64,000 nt of DNA from an uncultured Eubacterium sp. (GCF_934561735.1 NZ_CAKTGT010000003.1:1-64000), one strand, 5' to 3'; positions 26,446 to 36,598 are shown, counted from the first letter of the stretch. The notes: generated from the letters alone by a model not told the origin. Numbers and translations are program-made.

Positions 26446-27168
26446 GTGATTATTAATAACCTTGTAGAAACTCATTGCCATATTTTGCCGGGAGTTGACG
26501 ATGGAGCACAGGACATTGACACAAGTCTTGCAATGATTGAAAAATTGCAAAGACAGGGTGCAAAAAAAATAATACTGACTCCTCACTATTACTCGGACAA
26601 TATATCGCTTGATGATTTTTTAAGACGCCGTGACAAAGCTTTTAACGAACTTATGCGTGCACTTCCGAGCGGAAGTCCTACATTGATTCCGGCGGCGGAA
26701 GTATACATCAGCCAATATCTTTTTAACAATACAAACATTGACGAGCTTAAAATCGGCAACTCAAATTACATACTTATTGAGCACCCTTTTTCAAGCAGTT
26801 TTTCGGAAAACGCATATGACAGGCTTATGAATATGTACTGCGATTACGGTGCAAAGCCTATCCTTGCTCATATAGAACGATATCCCGCACTTATGGAAAA
26901 CACATACAAATTAGAGGATTATATTAATATGGGTTGCCTTACGCAGGTTAACATTTCTACTTTTTCAGACGCCCACAGAGGCATTAAGAAAAAGTTGTTT
27001 AAGCTTCTTGACACCGGTCATATCCATCTTATCGGCTCCGACTGCCACAATCTGACGAGCAGACCGCCGGAATACGAAAACGGAATAAAAGAAATCATCA
27101 AAAAAAGCGGGCAGGAAGCCGTTGACACTCTTATAAAAAACGCCAATCTTCTCACATCGGGAGTTTAA
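26446..27168 (+). CDS. cpsB: PHP-family tyrosine phosphatase (CpsB/CapC type)
   Basis: A 240-residue manganese-dependent phosphatase. Metal ligands appear in ETHCHILPGVDDG (His10, His12), LTPHYY, EVYI, HIERYP and SDCHN. It dephosphorylates the BY-kinase of the same operon. The GTG start at 26446 has only a weak AAGGA site about 11 nt upstream. Followed by a strong terminator, so the operon ends here. Confidence 0.9.
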   Translation: MIINNLVETHCHILPGVDDGAQDIDTSLAMIEKLQRQGAKKIILTPHYYSDNISLDDFLRRRDKAFNELMRALPSGSPTLIPAAEVYISQYLFNNTNIDELKIGNSNYILIEHPFSSSFSENAYDRLMNMYCDYGAKPILAHIERYPALMENTYKLEDYINMGCLTQVNISTFSDAHRGIKKKLFKLLDTGHIHLIGSDCHNLTSRPPEYENGIKEIIKKSGQEAVDTLIKNANLLTSGV

Positions 27169-27180
27169 AAGCACTAAAAC

Positions 27181-27209
27181 ACTTCGGTTTACAGTATGTA
27201 AACCGAAGT
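27181..27209 (+). terminator. Terminator of the Wzz-kinase-phosphatase operon
   Basis: Perfect 12-bp stem (27181-27192 and 27198-27209), 5-nt loop, tail TTTATTTTTG. Confidence 0.9.
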
Positions 27210-27252
27210 TTTATTTTTGTCAAAACACAAATATAATATATCGGTGATTAAT

Positions 27253-28275
27253 TTGAAAAAAGAAGCAACAGTTTTTCAAACCGTGGGTTTATTTGCAATA
27301 ATTATTTTATTTGTGGCGTTTTCGGCAAAAGCAAAGACACAGGCTATTGATGGTATGAAAATGTGCTTAAACATAATCATTCCGTCGCTTTTGCCCATAC
27401 TGATTTTGACAAATACAGTGATAAAAAGCGAATGTTCGACAATATTTGAATTTATATTCAAGCCGATTGCAAAGTTGCTAAAACTTCCGCCGACGGCTGT
27501 TTGTGTTATCTTTTTCGGTCTTATAGGAGGTTACCCTACGGGTGCAATACTGACCGACGAACTTTTTGAACAAGGGATAATATCCGACAGCACCGCAAAG
27601 AGATTGCTTCGCTTCAACTTTTGCGGAGGTATAGCGTTTATTATATCCGCTGTCGGAACAATAAAACTCGGCAGTACCAAAACAGGAACAATCCTTTATC
27701 TTACAAACATTTTTTCATCAGTAACAATTTGCATTATTGAAAGCTTATTTGCACAAAATGAAGAATACGCAAGCATTAGAATCAAGAAAATGAATTTTTC
27801 TGCGGCACTGATAAATTCTGTTGAAGGGAGCGTAAAAAGCATTGCAATAATGTGCGGATATATAGTTTTCTTTTCCGCACTGTCCGGTCTGTTCACAATC
27901 CCAAACTTTCTTATGCCGATGATTGAAATAACAAACGGCGTATTTGCAAACAGCAATACAATACCGTTTGAATATCTGTGTTTCTTTTTATGTTTCGGCG
28001 GAATATGTATACATTTTCAACTTTTCGGCATAATCAAAAAAGTAAATATGAGCTACTTTGACTTTTTCATTCATAGGCTTGCAGGCGGGCTTTTGGCATA
28101 TTTCCCGGGTAAACTGTACACTCTTTGGTTTGCACCGAATGAAGAAGTCTTTGCAAACATATCGCAGGCAACACCTAAAATGAGCGAAATTAACGGCAGT
28201 TTAAGTCTTATGCTTCTTGCAAGTTGTGTAGTAATTGTTGTTGATTTAAACAGCAAGAAATCAAAATTGCTTTAA
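27253..28275 (+). CDS. ylbJ: YlbJ/SpoVV-like sporulation membrane protein
   Basis: About 340 residues with eight or so membrane helices. It contains GLIGGYPTGA and the nucleoside-recognition (Gate-like) repeats with FCGGIAFIISAVG, characteristic of YlbJ. In Bacillus SpoVV (YlbJ) carries dipicolinic acid across the outer forespore membrane. I chose TTG 27253, which has GGTGA 5 nt upstream; the earlier start would sit inside the terminator of the preceding operon. It forms a natural functional set with the SpoVA genes at 3-5 kb. Confidence 0.82.
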   Translation: MKKEATVFQTVGLFAIIILFVAFSAKAKTQAIDGMKMCLNIIIPSLLPILILTNTVIKSECSTIFEFIFKPIAKLLKLPPTAVCVIFFGLIGGYPTGAILTDELFEQGIISDSTAKRLLRFNFCGGIAFIISAVGTIKLGSTKTGTILYLTNIFSSVTICIIESLFAQNEEYASIRIKKMNFSAALINSVEGSVKSIAIMCGYIVFFSALSGLFTIPNFLMPMIEITNGVFANSNTIPFEYLCFFLCFGGICIHFQLFGIIKKVNMSYFDFFIHRLAGGLLAYFPGKLYTLWFAPNEEVFANISQATPKMSEINGSLSLMLLASCVVIVVDLNSKKSKLL

Positions 28276-28295
28276 CCTATATAATATGTTATAGT
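28267..28295 (+). promoter_or_regulatory. Promoter of the secreted nuclease gene
   Basis: TTGCTT (28267-28272), 17-bp spacer, TATAGT (28290-28295), overlapping the ylbJ stop. Moderate match. Confidence 0.45.
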
Positions 28296-28311
28296 ATATT
28301 AGGTGATAAAA

Positions 28312-29229
28312 ATGAAAAAGAATTTTGCAAAAATAATATCGTTAATGTTAGCGATTTTGATGCTTACGGCATGCAGTGAATACAAAAGCGTGGAGCAAAC
28401 CGTTTCCAAAGAAAAAGAAACGGTAACACAGTACACCGAAATTGCTCACAGCGACAGCGTAAACAATATTCAGCCGTACACATACTATCCTTATACAACA
28501 GTAAACAACAACATTCCGGAATTTGAAAAAACGGACTACACTCAGTCTTTTGAAGAATACGGAGAACTTGATTCTCTCGGCAGATGCACATCGTGTATTG
28601 CAAACATAGGCACCGACCTTATGCCGACCGAAGAAAGAGGTGCAATAGGTTCCGTTAAACCGACCGGATGGCACATTGCAAAATACAACAATGTTGACGG
28701 CAAATATCTGTATAACCGTTGCCATTTGATAGGCTACCAGCTGACAGCCGAAAATGCCAATCCGAACAACTTAATTACCGGCACAAGATACCTCAATATT
28801 GACGGAATGCTTCCGTTTGAAAACGAGGTTGCGGATTACATCAAAAAGACAAACAACCATGTTCTATACAGGGTGACTCCTATATTCAACGGTAATGAAC
28901 TTATTGCCAGAGGCGTACAAATGGAAGCCTACAGCATTGAGGATAAAGGCGAGGGCGTTAAGTTTAATGTATATTGCTACAATGTTCAGCCTGATATAGA
29001 GATAAATTACGCAACCGGAGAGAGCAGTTACATCGGCACCAAATCAACTTCATCAAACGACGATGAAGAAAAGCAAACATACATTGTTAACCTCAACACA
29101 AAAAAGTTCCATACCGAGGACTGCCCTGCCGTTCAAAAAATCAAGAACGACAACAAAAAGACCTATAAGGGGCACAGAGAGAACCTCATAAACAACGGAT
29201 ACGAACCTTGCGGACAGTGCAAGCCGTAA
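28312..29229 (+). CDS. Secreted DNA/RNA non-specific endonuclease (lipoprotein) with Cys-containing C-terminal domain
   Basis: About 305 residues. Signal peptide with lipobox LTAC (Cys21), so membrane-anchored outside. The NUC domain has the variant active-site motif NRCHLIGYQL (His catalytic; usual DRGH) and NLITGTRYLN, as in EndA/NucA nucleases. A separate C-terminal domain (about 257-305; FHTEDCPAVQKI, YEPCGQCKP) has three cysteines and resembles a metal-binding Ada-like fold. ATG 28312 follows AGGTGA. It may degrade DNA for nutrition. Confidence 0.88.
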   Translation: MKKNFAKIISLMLAILMLTACSEYKSVEQTVSKEKETVTQYTEIAHSDSVNNIQPYTYYPYTTVNNNIPEFEKTDYTQSFEEYGELDSLGRCTSCIANIGTDLMPTEERGAIGSVKPTGWHIAKYNNVDGKYLYNRCHLIGYQLTAENANPNNLITGTRYLNIDGMLPFENEVADYIKKTNNHVLYRVTPIFNGNELIARGVQMEAYSIEDKGEGVKFNVYCYNVQPDIEINYATGESSYIGTKSTSSNDDEEKQTYIVNLNTKKFHTEDCPAVQKIKNDNKKTYKGHRENLINNGYEPCGQCKP

Positions 29230-29273
29230 ATCATCACAATTTATAAACAGTTAATCAAATCTTAATTAAATAT

Positions 29274-29302
29274 TTGATTTTTTATGATTATATAAGTATA
29301 AT
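29274..29302 (+). promoter_or_regulatory. Promoter of the RING-like/DUF2628 gene
   Basis: TTGATT (29274-29279), 17-bp spacer, TATAAT (29297-29302). The start codon is at 29334. Confidence 0.6.
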
Positions 29303-29333
29303 AAAAATAATATATACTAATTGGGAGAATTAT

Positions 29334-30335
29334 ATGCCAAATTACGAAGAATTCAAATGTCCCGTATGTAACAAGCAGTTTACAAAGGACGATGACATAG
29401 TTACCTGCCCCGAATGCGGCACGCCTCACCACAGAGAGTGCTACATGCTTTCGGGTCACTGCGTAAACCAAGGTTTGCACGCAACGGGCTACAGCTTTTT
29501 GCAAGATCACAAACCGATTATCCCCGAGCCGACTGTTCAGGCTCAGGCAAAGACGGGCGAATACTATGCTCCGCCTGTTGGCAATTCAAATAATCAACAA
29601 GGTTCGTTCGGTCAAAGCCAAGACGGTGAACAACAAAATCAACCGCCGTTTCAGCCTTTTCAAACAATTCAGTTTGATATTCCGCAATATCAGGAACAGG
29701 GCGAAATTGACGGAGTAAGCATCAACGATATTGCCGCAACGGTCAGGACAAACCCTCAGAGGTTTGTTGAAAAATTCAAGAAGTTTTCACAAAAAAAGAG
29801 CAAGCTCAGTTGGAACTGGGGAGCATTTTTCTTTGGCTCATATTACCTGCTGTTCAGAAAAATGTATAAGCAAGGCATTGCGTTTTTTTGCATAATGTTT
29901 TCGGCTGTATTGGTCGGAGATGCGGCACTGTTTAAATTTGCACCGAAATATATGGCGGCAATGCAGAATTTGGTTACAAACTACGACCCCAAGTCAACAG
30001 CAATGCCCGACTTTTCTTCAATAACAGGAGCGTCGGACGTACAAACAGCAGTAACTGTTATGTACATTCTGCTGGCAGTATTGCTCTTAATCAGAATAAT
30101 AATTGCCGCATATGCCGATTATTTTTACAAAGGCACGGTATTTAATATTATCAAAACCGTATCGGAACAGCTTGACAACGGAGCAAACTTTATCCAATCG
30201 TCGATTTTCGGTGCGGAAGCAAACCTTGACCAGGGACAAATGAAAAGAATGTACCTTGGCAACAAAGGCGGAGTAACGCTGTTTGCACCGCTTGTAGCAT
30301 ATTTTATAATGTATGTTGTAACATCATTATTTTAG
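29334..30335 (+). CDS. Membrane protein with N-terminal RING-like zinc domain and DUF2628
   Basis: About 333 residues. The N-terminus has CPVCNKQF and CPECGTPHHRECY (residues about 9-37) with further Cys/His, giving a treble-clef or RING-like zinc fold as in Prok-RING_1 proteins. A Gln/Pro-rich linker (about 60-120) leads to a DUF2628-type membrane part with KLSWNWGAFFFGSYYLLFRKMYKQG followed by four helices. Its function is unknown; such proteins are common in Clostridia. I chose ATG 29334 after GGGAGA. galU follows 11 bp downstream. Confidence 0.8.
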   Translation: MPNYEEFKCPVCNKQFTKDDDIVTCPECGTPHHRECYMLSGHCVNQGLHATGYSFLQDHKPIIPEPTVQAQAKTGEYYAPPVGNSNNQQGSFGQSQDGEQQNQPPFQPFQTIQFDIPQYQEQGEIDGVSINDIAATVRTNPQRFVEKFKKFSQKKSKLSWNWGAFFFGSYYLLFRKMYKQGIAFFCIMFSAVLVGDAALFKFAPKYMAAMQNLVTNYDPKSTAMPDFSSITGASDVQTAVTVMYILLAVLLLIRIIIAAYADYFYKGTVFNIIKTVSEQLDNGANFIQSSIFGAEANLDQGQMKRMYLGNKGGVTLFAPLVAYFIMYVVTSLF

Positions 30336-30346
30336 GAGAGAGAAAC

Positions 30347-31222
30347 ATGAAAAAAGTAAGAAAAGCCATTATTCCTGCCGCAGGACTCGGTACAAGAGTG
30401 TTGCCTGCTTCAAAGGCAATACCTAAAGAAATGCTCAACATAGTTGACAAACCGGCAATTCAGTACATCGTTGAGGAAGCATTTAACAGCGGAATCGAAG
30501 AAGTGCTGATTATCACAAACCGTGGCAAAGAAGCTATTGAGGACCATTTTGACCACGCATTTGAGCTTGAAACAAAGCTGGCTCAAAATCCGGATAAAAA
30601 AGAGCTGTTGGATTCTGTTAAAGCCTGTGCAAATTTTGGCAACATCTACTTTTTGCGTCAAAAAGAAACAGGCGGTTTGGGTCACGCCGTGCTTTGTGCA
30701 AAAGCATTTGTGGGTGACGAACCGTTTGCCGTTTTGTACGGTGACGATGTAATTATCTCGGATAATCCCGTTACAAAACAGCTTATCGATGTATACAAAA
30801 AATACAACAAGGGCGTTGTAGGCGTTAAAGAGGTTGACGAAGAAGCAATTTTGAAATATTGTTCGCTTGCCGTTGAACACCTTGAAAACAACCGCTACAA
30901 CTGCACGGATATGATTGAAAAGCCTAAAAAAGAAGAAATAATGTCGCATTTTTCAATCTTGGGCAGAGTTATTTTGCCGCCTGAAATTTTTGAAATTTTG
31001 GAAAACACGCCAAAGGGTGCGTGCAACGAATTGCAGTTGACAGATGCAATGCGTACACTTGCACAACAGCAAGGCGTTATTGCCGTTGATTATGACGGCA
31101 CAAGATACGATATGGGCAACAAATTCGGAATTTTGCAAGCCAACATTGAGGTTGGGCTCAAGCATCCCGAACTGTCCGAAAAATTGAAGGATTACATAAA
31201 GGAACTGTCAAAAACTCTGTAA
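30347..31222 (+). CDS. galU: UTP-glucose-1-phosphate uridylyltransferase
   Basis: A 291-residue nucleotidyltransferase. N-terminal AAGLGTRVLPASKAIPKEML is the nucleotide-binding loop, with YGDDVI and KPKKEE further on; sizes match GalU. It makes UDP-glucose for glycan synthesis, glycogen-like polymers and galactose use, so it serves the beta-galactosidase and capsule switch in the window. Preceded by the RING/DUF2628 gene (11 bp) and followed by the CPBP protease gene (18 bp), likely one transcript through tadA. Confidence 0.94.
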   Translation: MKKVRKAIIPAAGLGTRVLPASKAIPKEMLNIVDKPAIQYIVEEAFNSGIEEVLIITNRGKEAIEDHFDHAFELETKLAQNPDKKELLDSVKACANFGNIYFLRQKETGGLGHAVLCAKAFVGDEPFAVLYGDDVIISDNPVTKQLIDVYKKYNKGVVGVKEVDEEAILKYCSLAVEHLENNRYNCTDMIEKPKKEEIMSHFSILGRVILPPEIFEILENTPKGACNELQLTDAMRTLAQQQGVIAVDYDGTRYDMGNKFGILQANIEVGLKHPELSEKLKDYIKELSKTL

Positions 31223-31240
31223 TCCTCGGAAGGAACACGA

Positions 31241-32268
31241 ATGAACAACAACTATTACAATCCGCAAGGCAACCAATATTATCAGCAACAAAATGCACAA
31301 TATTTGATGATGAAGCAACAAATTGCATATGCAAAAAAGGAGCAACGCAAGGAACTTGTCAAAGTCGGTTTTGTGCTCGGCAGTGCAATAATTGTGTACT
31401 TGCTTCTTCAAGCGGTTTGGGGCTCTATGATAAGTGCACTCGGACTTTATGACACATACCAAAACTCGGTTATGTTTAAATACGCATTTAACATAATCGG
31501 TGTTGACCTGCTTTCGCTTTTGCCGGCATTCGGCATTGCGGCTTTGATACTCAAAAGGAACTTTACCGGTGAACTTGTGCCCACAAAAAAAGTAGGCAAA
31601 CTTAAAGCCACGGCTTGGGTATTTTTCGGTATGGGTTGCACCATTGTTGCAAATTACCTTGTGTCGGTTATGATGACATTTGTAAAAAATGTACTCGGCT
31701 ACGAACTCACTCAAAACAGCTACGGCAATTCAGACGATATTTTAACATATGTTGTTATGTTTGTGGCAACGGCGATTGCTCCTGCCATATTTGAGGAGTT
31801 TTCGTTTAGATGTTGCACACTCGGCGTCTTGAAAAAGTACGGCAAAGGCTTTGCCGTGTTTATGGTAAGCATTATTTTCGGCTTAATTCACGGCAATGTG
31901 ATACAGTTTGTGTTTGCCTTTCTTGTAGGTCTTATTTTGGCTTACATCACGGTACAAACGGACAATGTAATCATTGCTATGTTTATTCACGGCTTAAATA
32001 ACGCAAGGTCGGCTGTAAGCGATATAATCACCACCGCCGCAAGCGAAAAGCTTGCAAACACCGTTTCGGCAATCATTATGATAATTTTTGTTATCCTTGC
32101 AATAATCGCTTTGATTTATCTTTTATATACAAAATCTTTTGCAACGGAAAAGAAAATGAAAAGCCTTTATGACAACAACTTCGGCACAAAAATTGCTTGT
32201 ATGATTCCGGGAATGATTGTTCCGTTTGCAATTCTCATTGCCTTTACAAAGCAGTATGTCACAAAAAT

Positions 32269-32272
<4 letters not shown>
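31241..32272 (+). CDS. CPBP-family intramembrane metalloprotease
   Basis: A 343-residue membrane protein. The N-terminus is Asn/Gln/Tyr-rich (about 1-30). Motif 1 EEFSFR (about 184), motif 2 FGLIHGNVIQF (about 212) and motif 3 HGLNNA (about 250) are the CPBP (CaaX/Abi) glutamate-histidine metal site. About eight membrane helices. Such proteases are linked to bacteriocin immunity, signalling and protein maturation. The stop TGA overlaps the tadA ATG (ATGA). Confidence 0.88.
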
Positions 32273-32718
<446 letters not shown>

Positions 32719-32733
<15 letters not shown>

Positions 32734-32749
32734 CGGACCTTTATTTTTT
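32719..32749 (+). terminator. Terminator overlapping the tadA stop codon
   Basis: AAAGGTTCGC pairs with GCGGACCTTT (one G-T pair) around a 4-nt loop, then TTATTTTTTG. The tadA stop lies across the loop and second arm. Confidence 0.8.
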
Positions 32750-32751
32750 GT

Positions 32752-32922
32752 TGGGGCGGATAATAAAAAGGCGACCAAAGGTCGCCCCTACGGGATTATT
32801 GTGCACATTGTAGGGGCGGATATTATCCGCCCGAGGGCATTTGTATATTTACGGGAGGATGGTATCCTCCCCTACGGTTGATAACAACAAAAATCAAGAG
32901 GCGACCAAAGGTCGCCCCTACG
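32752..32922. repeat. Palindromic intergenic repeat cluster 1
   Basis: Contains type C (GGCGACC-AAA-GGTCGCC, with CCCCTACG) at about 32769-32792 and 32898-32922, type A (GTAGGGGCGGATATTATCCGCCC) at 32810-32833 and type B (GGGAGGAT-G-GTATCCTCCCC) at 32851-32877. The second C lies 20 bp after the peptide gene stop and reads as a stem in the minus transcript. Confidence 0.85.
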
Positions 32923-32942
32923 ATGTATCATTTTTGCATTAA

Positions 32943-33080
32943 TCAATAAATTGCGTTTTCGTCGGACGATATTTCATCTTCCAAATCACCGATTGTCGGA
33001 CCGCCTGTGTAAGAAGTGGTGATTATATCGGAATTCATAAATTTGATGATTTCAATTATAGGTTCTTCAAATTTTTTCAT
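32943..33080 (-). CDS. Short peptide 1 (surface-protein-associated family)
   Basis: A 45-residue ORF too short for ordinary filters. Start ATG 33080 lies 5 nt after AAGGAGGGG, whose first bases include the stop codon of the surface protein gene. The N-terminal pattern KKFEEPIIEIIKFMNSDIITTS is shared with peptides 2 and 3; the rest (GGPTIGDLEDEISSDENAIY) is acidic and Gly/Ser-containing. No signal peptide, no cysteine. Function unknown. The leader-plus-variable-tail form resembles a RiPP precursor, but no modification gene is present. Translation is probably coupled to the upstream surface protein. Confidence 0.65.
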   Translation of the reverse strand: MKKFEEPIIEIIKFMNSDIITTSYTGGPTIGDLEDEISSDENAIY

Positions 33081-33092
33081 CATAACCCCTCC

Positions 33093-36000
33093 TTAAAAAG
33101 CTTGATCTACGGCAACATCGGAATAAATTGTTTTTGTTTCGTTGCCTTGCTTATATGTTACATATGATCTGCAAGATACATTTGTAATTGTCGAACCTTG
33201 CTTAACTCTGACAATAATTGTGTATTCATTGCCGTTTGAAAGACTCTCTGCTTTCATAATCTTGGTATTTGCGCCGTATTTTACTTCAAGGCCCCATTCT
33301 ATTGCGGTGCAATTTTCAGGAAGATAGAACTTGCAGTTGTATGTAGCCCAACGATGTGTATCATCGGAGCCTGCAAAGTGACCTGTAATACCTGTCTTTG
33401 CAACTCGCTCGCTTACTTCAACAACATAAATGTTGCTTGTTTTAGGTGCATAGAAATCTACGCCCTCAAGATAGGTAAGAATGTTGTTGCCCTCGGCATC
33501 GGAAGCAAGTGCATATTGCTTGCTCGGGTCGATTCCATCAGGACGCACAAAGCTGTCATAGCTGTATTTTCTTGACCATTCACCGAAGTGGACATTGCAC
33601 ATATCCTCTTCTTTTGTTGAAGCGGTATATTTTGCTCTTACATAAATTGTATTGCCTGTGCCTGTTACGGTTGGCGTATCCCACTCGCCATTATCGTAGA
33701 AAGGAATTTGAGGAACAGTAACTGTATTTGTTTCAAGTTCTGTATTCTCTGCAACATATCTAATACCTACGATAACGCCGTTTTTGCCAAGGAATACAAC
33801 CTTTGAATACTTAACGGTTTCGCTGTCGGTCGGTTCATCAAGTTCATAAACCGTAACTGTTGCGGACTTTGTTACATAAAGTGTAAGTTTTGTATCTGTT
33901 GAGGAAAGTTTTGTGGTGGTTGCACCGTCATCGGTTGATATAGTCCACTTTTCAACGCCTTTAATTGTTGAATCCTCTGTTGCAAGGTCAATTTCAAGTG
34001 CTGTGCCGTATGCTTGATTTTCATAAGTTTTAATTGTAGTTGGATTATCGTTTGACCCAACTTTTTGAAGAGTTACGGTTACAGACTTTTTACGAAGAAC
34101 TGTTTGAGCAGACAAAAGCATTGCAACTGCTTTGTCAACTTCAGCTTGAGTTGTTGCATTTTGTCTTACTTCAACAGCAGACTTGTAAAGTTCATTGTAT
34201 TCGTTGAATGATTCAGGAGTGTATACACTTGCACCTGAAACAAGTATTGATCCACTTTCCTGTGCAGCCTTATTCCAAGCTTCCAAGTCAAGTATCTTTT
34301 GATTACATAGTGTACATGTGCCGTTACCATCTGTACTAATCACATGGCTTTCATCTACACTATCACCACATTCTGTGCATCTTTTAGTGTGAACATTCTT
34401 ATCTTTATATATGTATTCATAGGTACAATTTTCAGAATGTGATTGCTCAGTATATGTTGCATTTCCTGTTGGAACATCAGTTGATTTAACACTCCAAGTA
34501 TAACAGTTGTGAGTGTTAGTATTTACCAAGTGCTTTGGAGAAGTATTTTCCGGAAGCTCACCAATTTGTTCACCGGCTGTTACGGTTTTTGTGATAACAG
34601 AGCCGTCATTTTTATTAAAACTCAATGTGTATTGCTTTTTAGTGAGTTCGTTCTTTGATTTGTTATAATTATCAACAAGTTCTTTAATTTTTAATCCTGC
34701 AGTATTTACTTCATTTTCAAGATTGCTACCAGTAAAAGAGAGACTTCTTGGAGAAAATGAAAGCATTGCATTTAATGCTGTAAGATATTTATCAAGTGAA
34801 GCTTCTGTATAATAGTCTTTATTTGCTTCAACTTCTTTTATATCGGTGTTTTTAATTTGGCTAATCTTATCAAGAATGATTCTATAATTAATATAATAAT
34901 AAGATTTAGTACCTGAATTTGTTAAAACATTACTTCCGTCAACATACGCCTTAACTACGGGCTTTAAAGATTTAACATATTCACTTGTTCCAAAAGAACC
35001 ATTAAATTCTAACATATTAGCGTGTCTATAGTACTTTGAACTATAGTTCCAAGCAGAAATCCAAGAATTTTGATCACTTGTTGTACCGGTTCCGTTTTGG
35101 TCATTTTGTACATTCTTTGAATACAACCAAACCCAGTTGTCCCTTTGATCCGTACCGTTCCAACGAGATCTTGTAAATGTAAGACCTTGTGTTTCTATAT
35201 TTGCTCTTTGAATTTTTCTTTCAGAAGATTTATTTGAAGCAACCTGAAGAAGAATAGGAGCATCAAGTTTTGTTGTTCCATCATACAAAAAAACAAGTTG
35301 AGGATATTTTATCCAACTTTGAATATTATTAACCCAGCTTCCGTTACCTACTTCGTACGAAGTTAACTTTTCACCGTACAAAACATTCTTCATAAAATAA
35401 GTATAACCTGTACCGGTAGCCCAGTCACCTGTATCATCTCCTTTAAAAGAGCCATAATCCCATTCATTATCACCGGAATAACTAAAATTATTTAATTTAT
35501 TCTTTACTTTTTCAAAGTCAACCGCTTCCGGTTTTGCTTCTACATTAACATTATCTTTATTTACTGTAACAATAGTATCTGTCCATGATGTACTTTCATC
35601 GGCTTTTCCGCCGGCAGATGTAATCATAAAGCATATTGTAGCAACACTTCTTCCGTTTACCTTTGCAAATTGAATTGCATTGCCAATATCAACGGTATGT
35701 GAAGAACCGTCAGTAGTAAAATCGCCCAATTTTTTCATTGAATAATAAGAGGTTGTATTTCCGATATGGCCTGAATTATCACCCTTAAAAACAGCACTTG
35801 AACTATCCGAATTAATTGTACTTAATTTATATTCACCGGTTGACTGTTCAAAGTCGGTATAATTGGCTGTAGGATACCATACACTAAGACCCATATTTTC
35901 AGAACAGCCGGTTGCCATTGCCGATGTAAAATTATATGACGCACTGACTTCATCTAAATCTGTACATGAAATATTGCTAATATCAAAATTAACAAAACCG

Positions 36001-36215
36001 ATAGTAAAGTTCCCGTCCTGTGCATCATTACAAATTGTAAGATTGGGATCGGTAAATCTACCTTGGTCACTTCCTTTAATTATACCATATGCGGAAACTG
36101 TTGCAGTTGATGTAGTTGTTGCCGCATTTGCCGTAAGAGTTGCAAACGGAAGTGATGAAACTATCATCAGCACCGCTATGAGGCAGGCAAGAGATTTTTT
36201 AAAAATCTTTTTCAT
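33093..36215 (-). CDS. Large secreted FIVAR-domain surface protein (paralogue 1)
   Basis: About 1040 residues. Signal peptide MKKIFKKSLACLIAVLMIVS with cleavage near Ala31. Residues about 32-240 are Ser/Thr-rich beta-type, about 250-550 is a divergent ligand-binding-like region, Cys pairs (CTECG, CTLCN) lie about 610-640, and a FIVAR helical repeat spans about 643-715 (AWNKAAQESG ... LRKKSVTVTL). The C-terminal 300 residues are beta-rich modules shared with paralogue 2. No LPXTG or membrane anchor is seen. ATG 36215 has CGGAGG 7 nt upstream. FIVAR segments bind extracellular proteins or glycans in other surface proteins. Confidence 0.78.
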   Translation of the reverse strand: MKKIFKKSLACLIAVLMIVSSLPFATLTANAATTTSTATVSAYGIIKGSDQGRFTDPNLTICNDAQDGNFTIGFVNFDISNISCTDLDEVSASYNFTSAMATGCSENMGLSVWYPTANYTDFEQSTGEYKLSTINSDSSSAVFKGDNSGHIGNTTSYYSMKKLGDFTTDGSSHTVDIGNAIQFAKVNGRSVATICFMITSAGGKADESTSWTDTIVTVNKDNVNVEAKPEAVDFEKVKNKLNNFSYSGDNEWDYGSFKGDDTGDWATGTGYTYFMKNVLYGEKLTSYEVGNGSWVNNIQSWIKYPQLVFLYDGTTKLDAPILLQVASNKSSERKIQRANIETQGLTFTRSRWNGTDQRDNWVWLYSKNVQNDQNGTGTTSDQNSWISAWNYSSKYYRHANMLEFNGSFGTSEYVKSLKPVVKAYVDGSNVLTNSGTKSYYYINYRIILDKISQIKNTDIKEVEANKDYYTEASLDKYLTALNAMLSFSPRSLSFTGSNLENEVNTAGLKIKELVDNYNKSKNELTKKQYTLSFNKNDGSVITKTVTAGEQIGELPENTSPKHLVNTNTHNCYTWSVKSTDVPTGNATYTEQSHSENCTYEYIYKDKNVHTKRCTECGDSVDESHVISTDGNGTCTLCNQKILDLEAWNKAAQESGSILVSGASVYTPESFNEYNELYKSAVEVRQNATTQAEVDKAVAMLLSAQTVLRKKSVTVTLQKVGSNDNPTTIKTYENQAYGTALEIDLATEDSTIKGVEKWTISTDDGATTTKLSSTDTKLTLYVTKSATVTVYELDEPTDSETVKYSKVVFLGKNGVIVGIRYVAENTELETNTVTVPQIPFYDNGEWDTPTVTGTGNTIYVRAKYTASTKEEDMCNVHFGEWSRKYSYDSFVRPDGIDPSKQYALASDAEGNNILTYLEGVDFYAPKTSNIYVVEVSERVAKTGITGHFAGSDDTHRWATYNCKFYLPENCTAIEWGLEVKYGANTKIMKAESLSNGNEYTIIVRVKQGSTITNVSCRSYVTYKQGNETKTIYSDVAVDQAF

Positions 36216-36267
36216 ATACATTCCTCCGAATTGTGCATAGCAATTACACATATTTTTACTTATAATA

Positions 36268-36296
36268 ATTTTACCATAAATAGGTAAACAATTCAA
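36268..36296 (-). promoter_or_regulatory. Promoter with internal operator-like inverted repeat (locus 1)
   Basis: Minus strand TTGAAT (36291-36296), 17-bp spacer, TAAAAT (36268-36273). An inverted repeat TTTACC-N7-GGTAAA (36270-36288) lies within the spacer and over the -10. The same arrangement, plus about 80 bp of related upstream sequence, recurs at 44157-44185. Inference: a repressor site common to both loci. Confidence 0.7.
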
Positions 36297-36394
36297 CCTT
36301 TATCTGTTGAAATAATAGATAAATTACAATAAAACAATAAATAAAAGTTTGGATATAATAACAAAAAGTTAATAAAGGTGCCGAACGAAGCGTA

Positions 36395-36588
36395 CCGTAG
36401 GGGCGGATATTATCCGCCCGATGGCGTTTGTTTGCGGGAGGATGGTATCCTCCCCTACGGGTTTTGCGGTTTGTATATTTCGGGAGGATGGTATCCTCCC
36501 CTACGGGGGGTCATCATACACATCGTAGGGGCGGATATTATCCGCCCGAGGGAATAAAAAAAAGAGGCGACCAAAGGTCGCCCCTACG
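36395..36588. repeat. Palindromic intergenic repeat cluster 2
   Basis: Two type A units (36395-36420, 36523-36549), two type B units (36434-36460, 36481-36506) and one type C (36564-36588). Type C lies 10 bp after the leuB stop. In the leuB transcript it reads as a GGCGACC/GGTCGCC stem followed by TCTTTTTTTT, a good terminator. Confidence 0.88.
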
Positions 36589-36598
36589 GAATCATTGT

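Noticed and set aside
29230..29300. Terminator after the nuclease gene (AATCAAAT ... ATTTGATT)
   Set aside because: AT-only stem of low stability and overlapping a better promoter; left unannotated.
36395..36588. Repeat clusters as CRISPR arrays
   Set aside because: Units are palindromes of several kinds with irregular spacing and no unique spacers; no cas gene.
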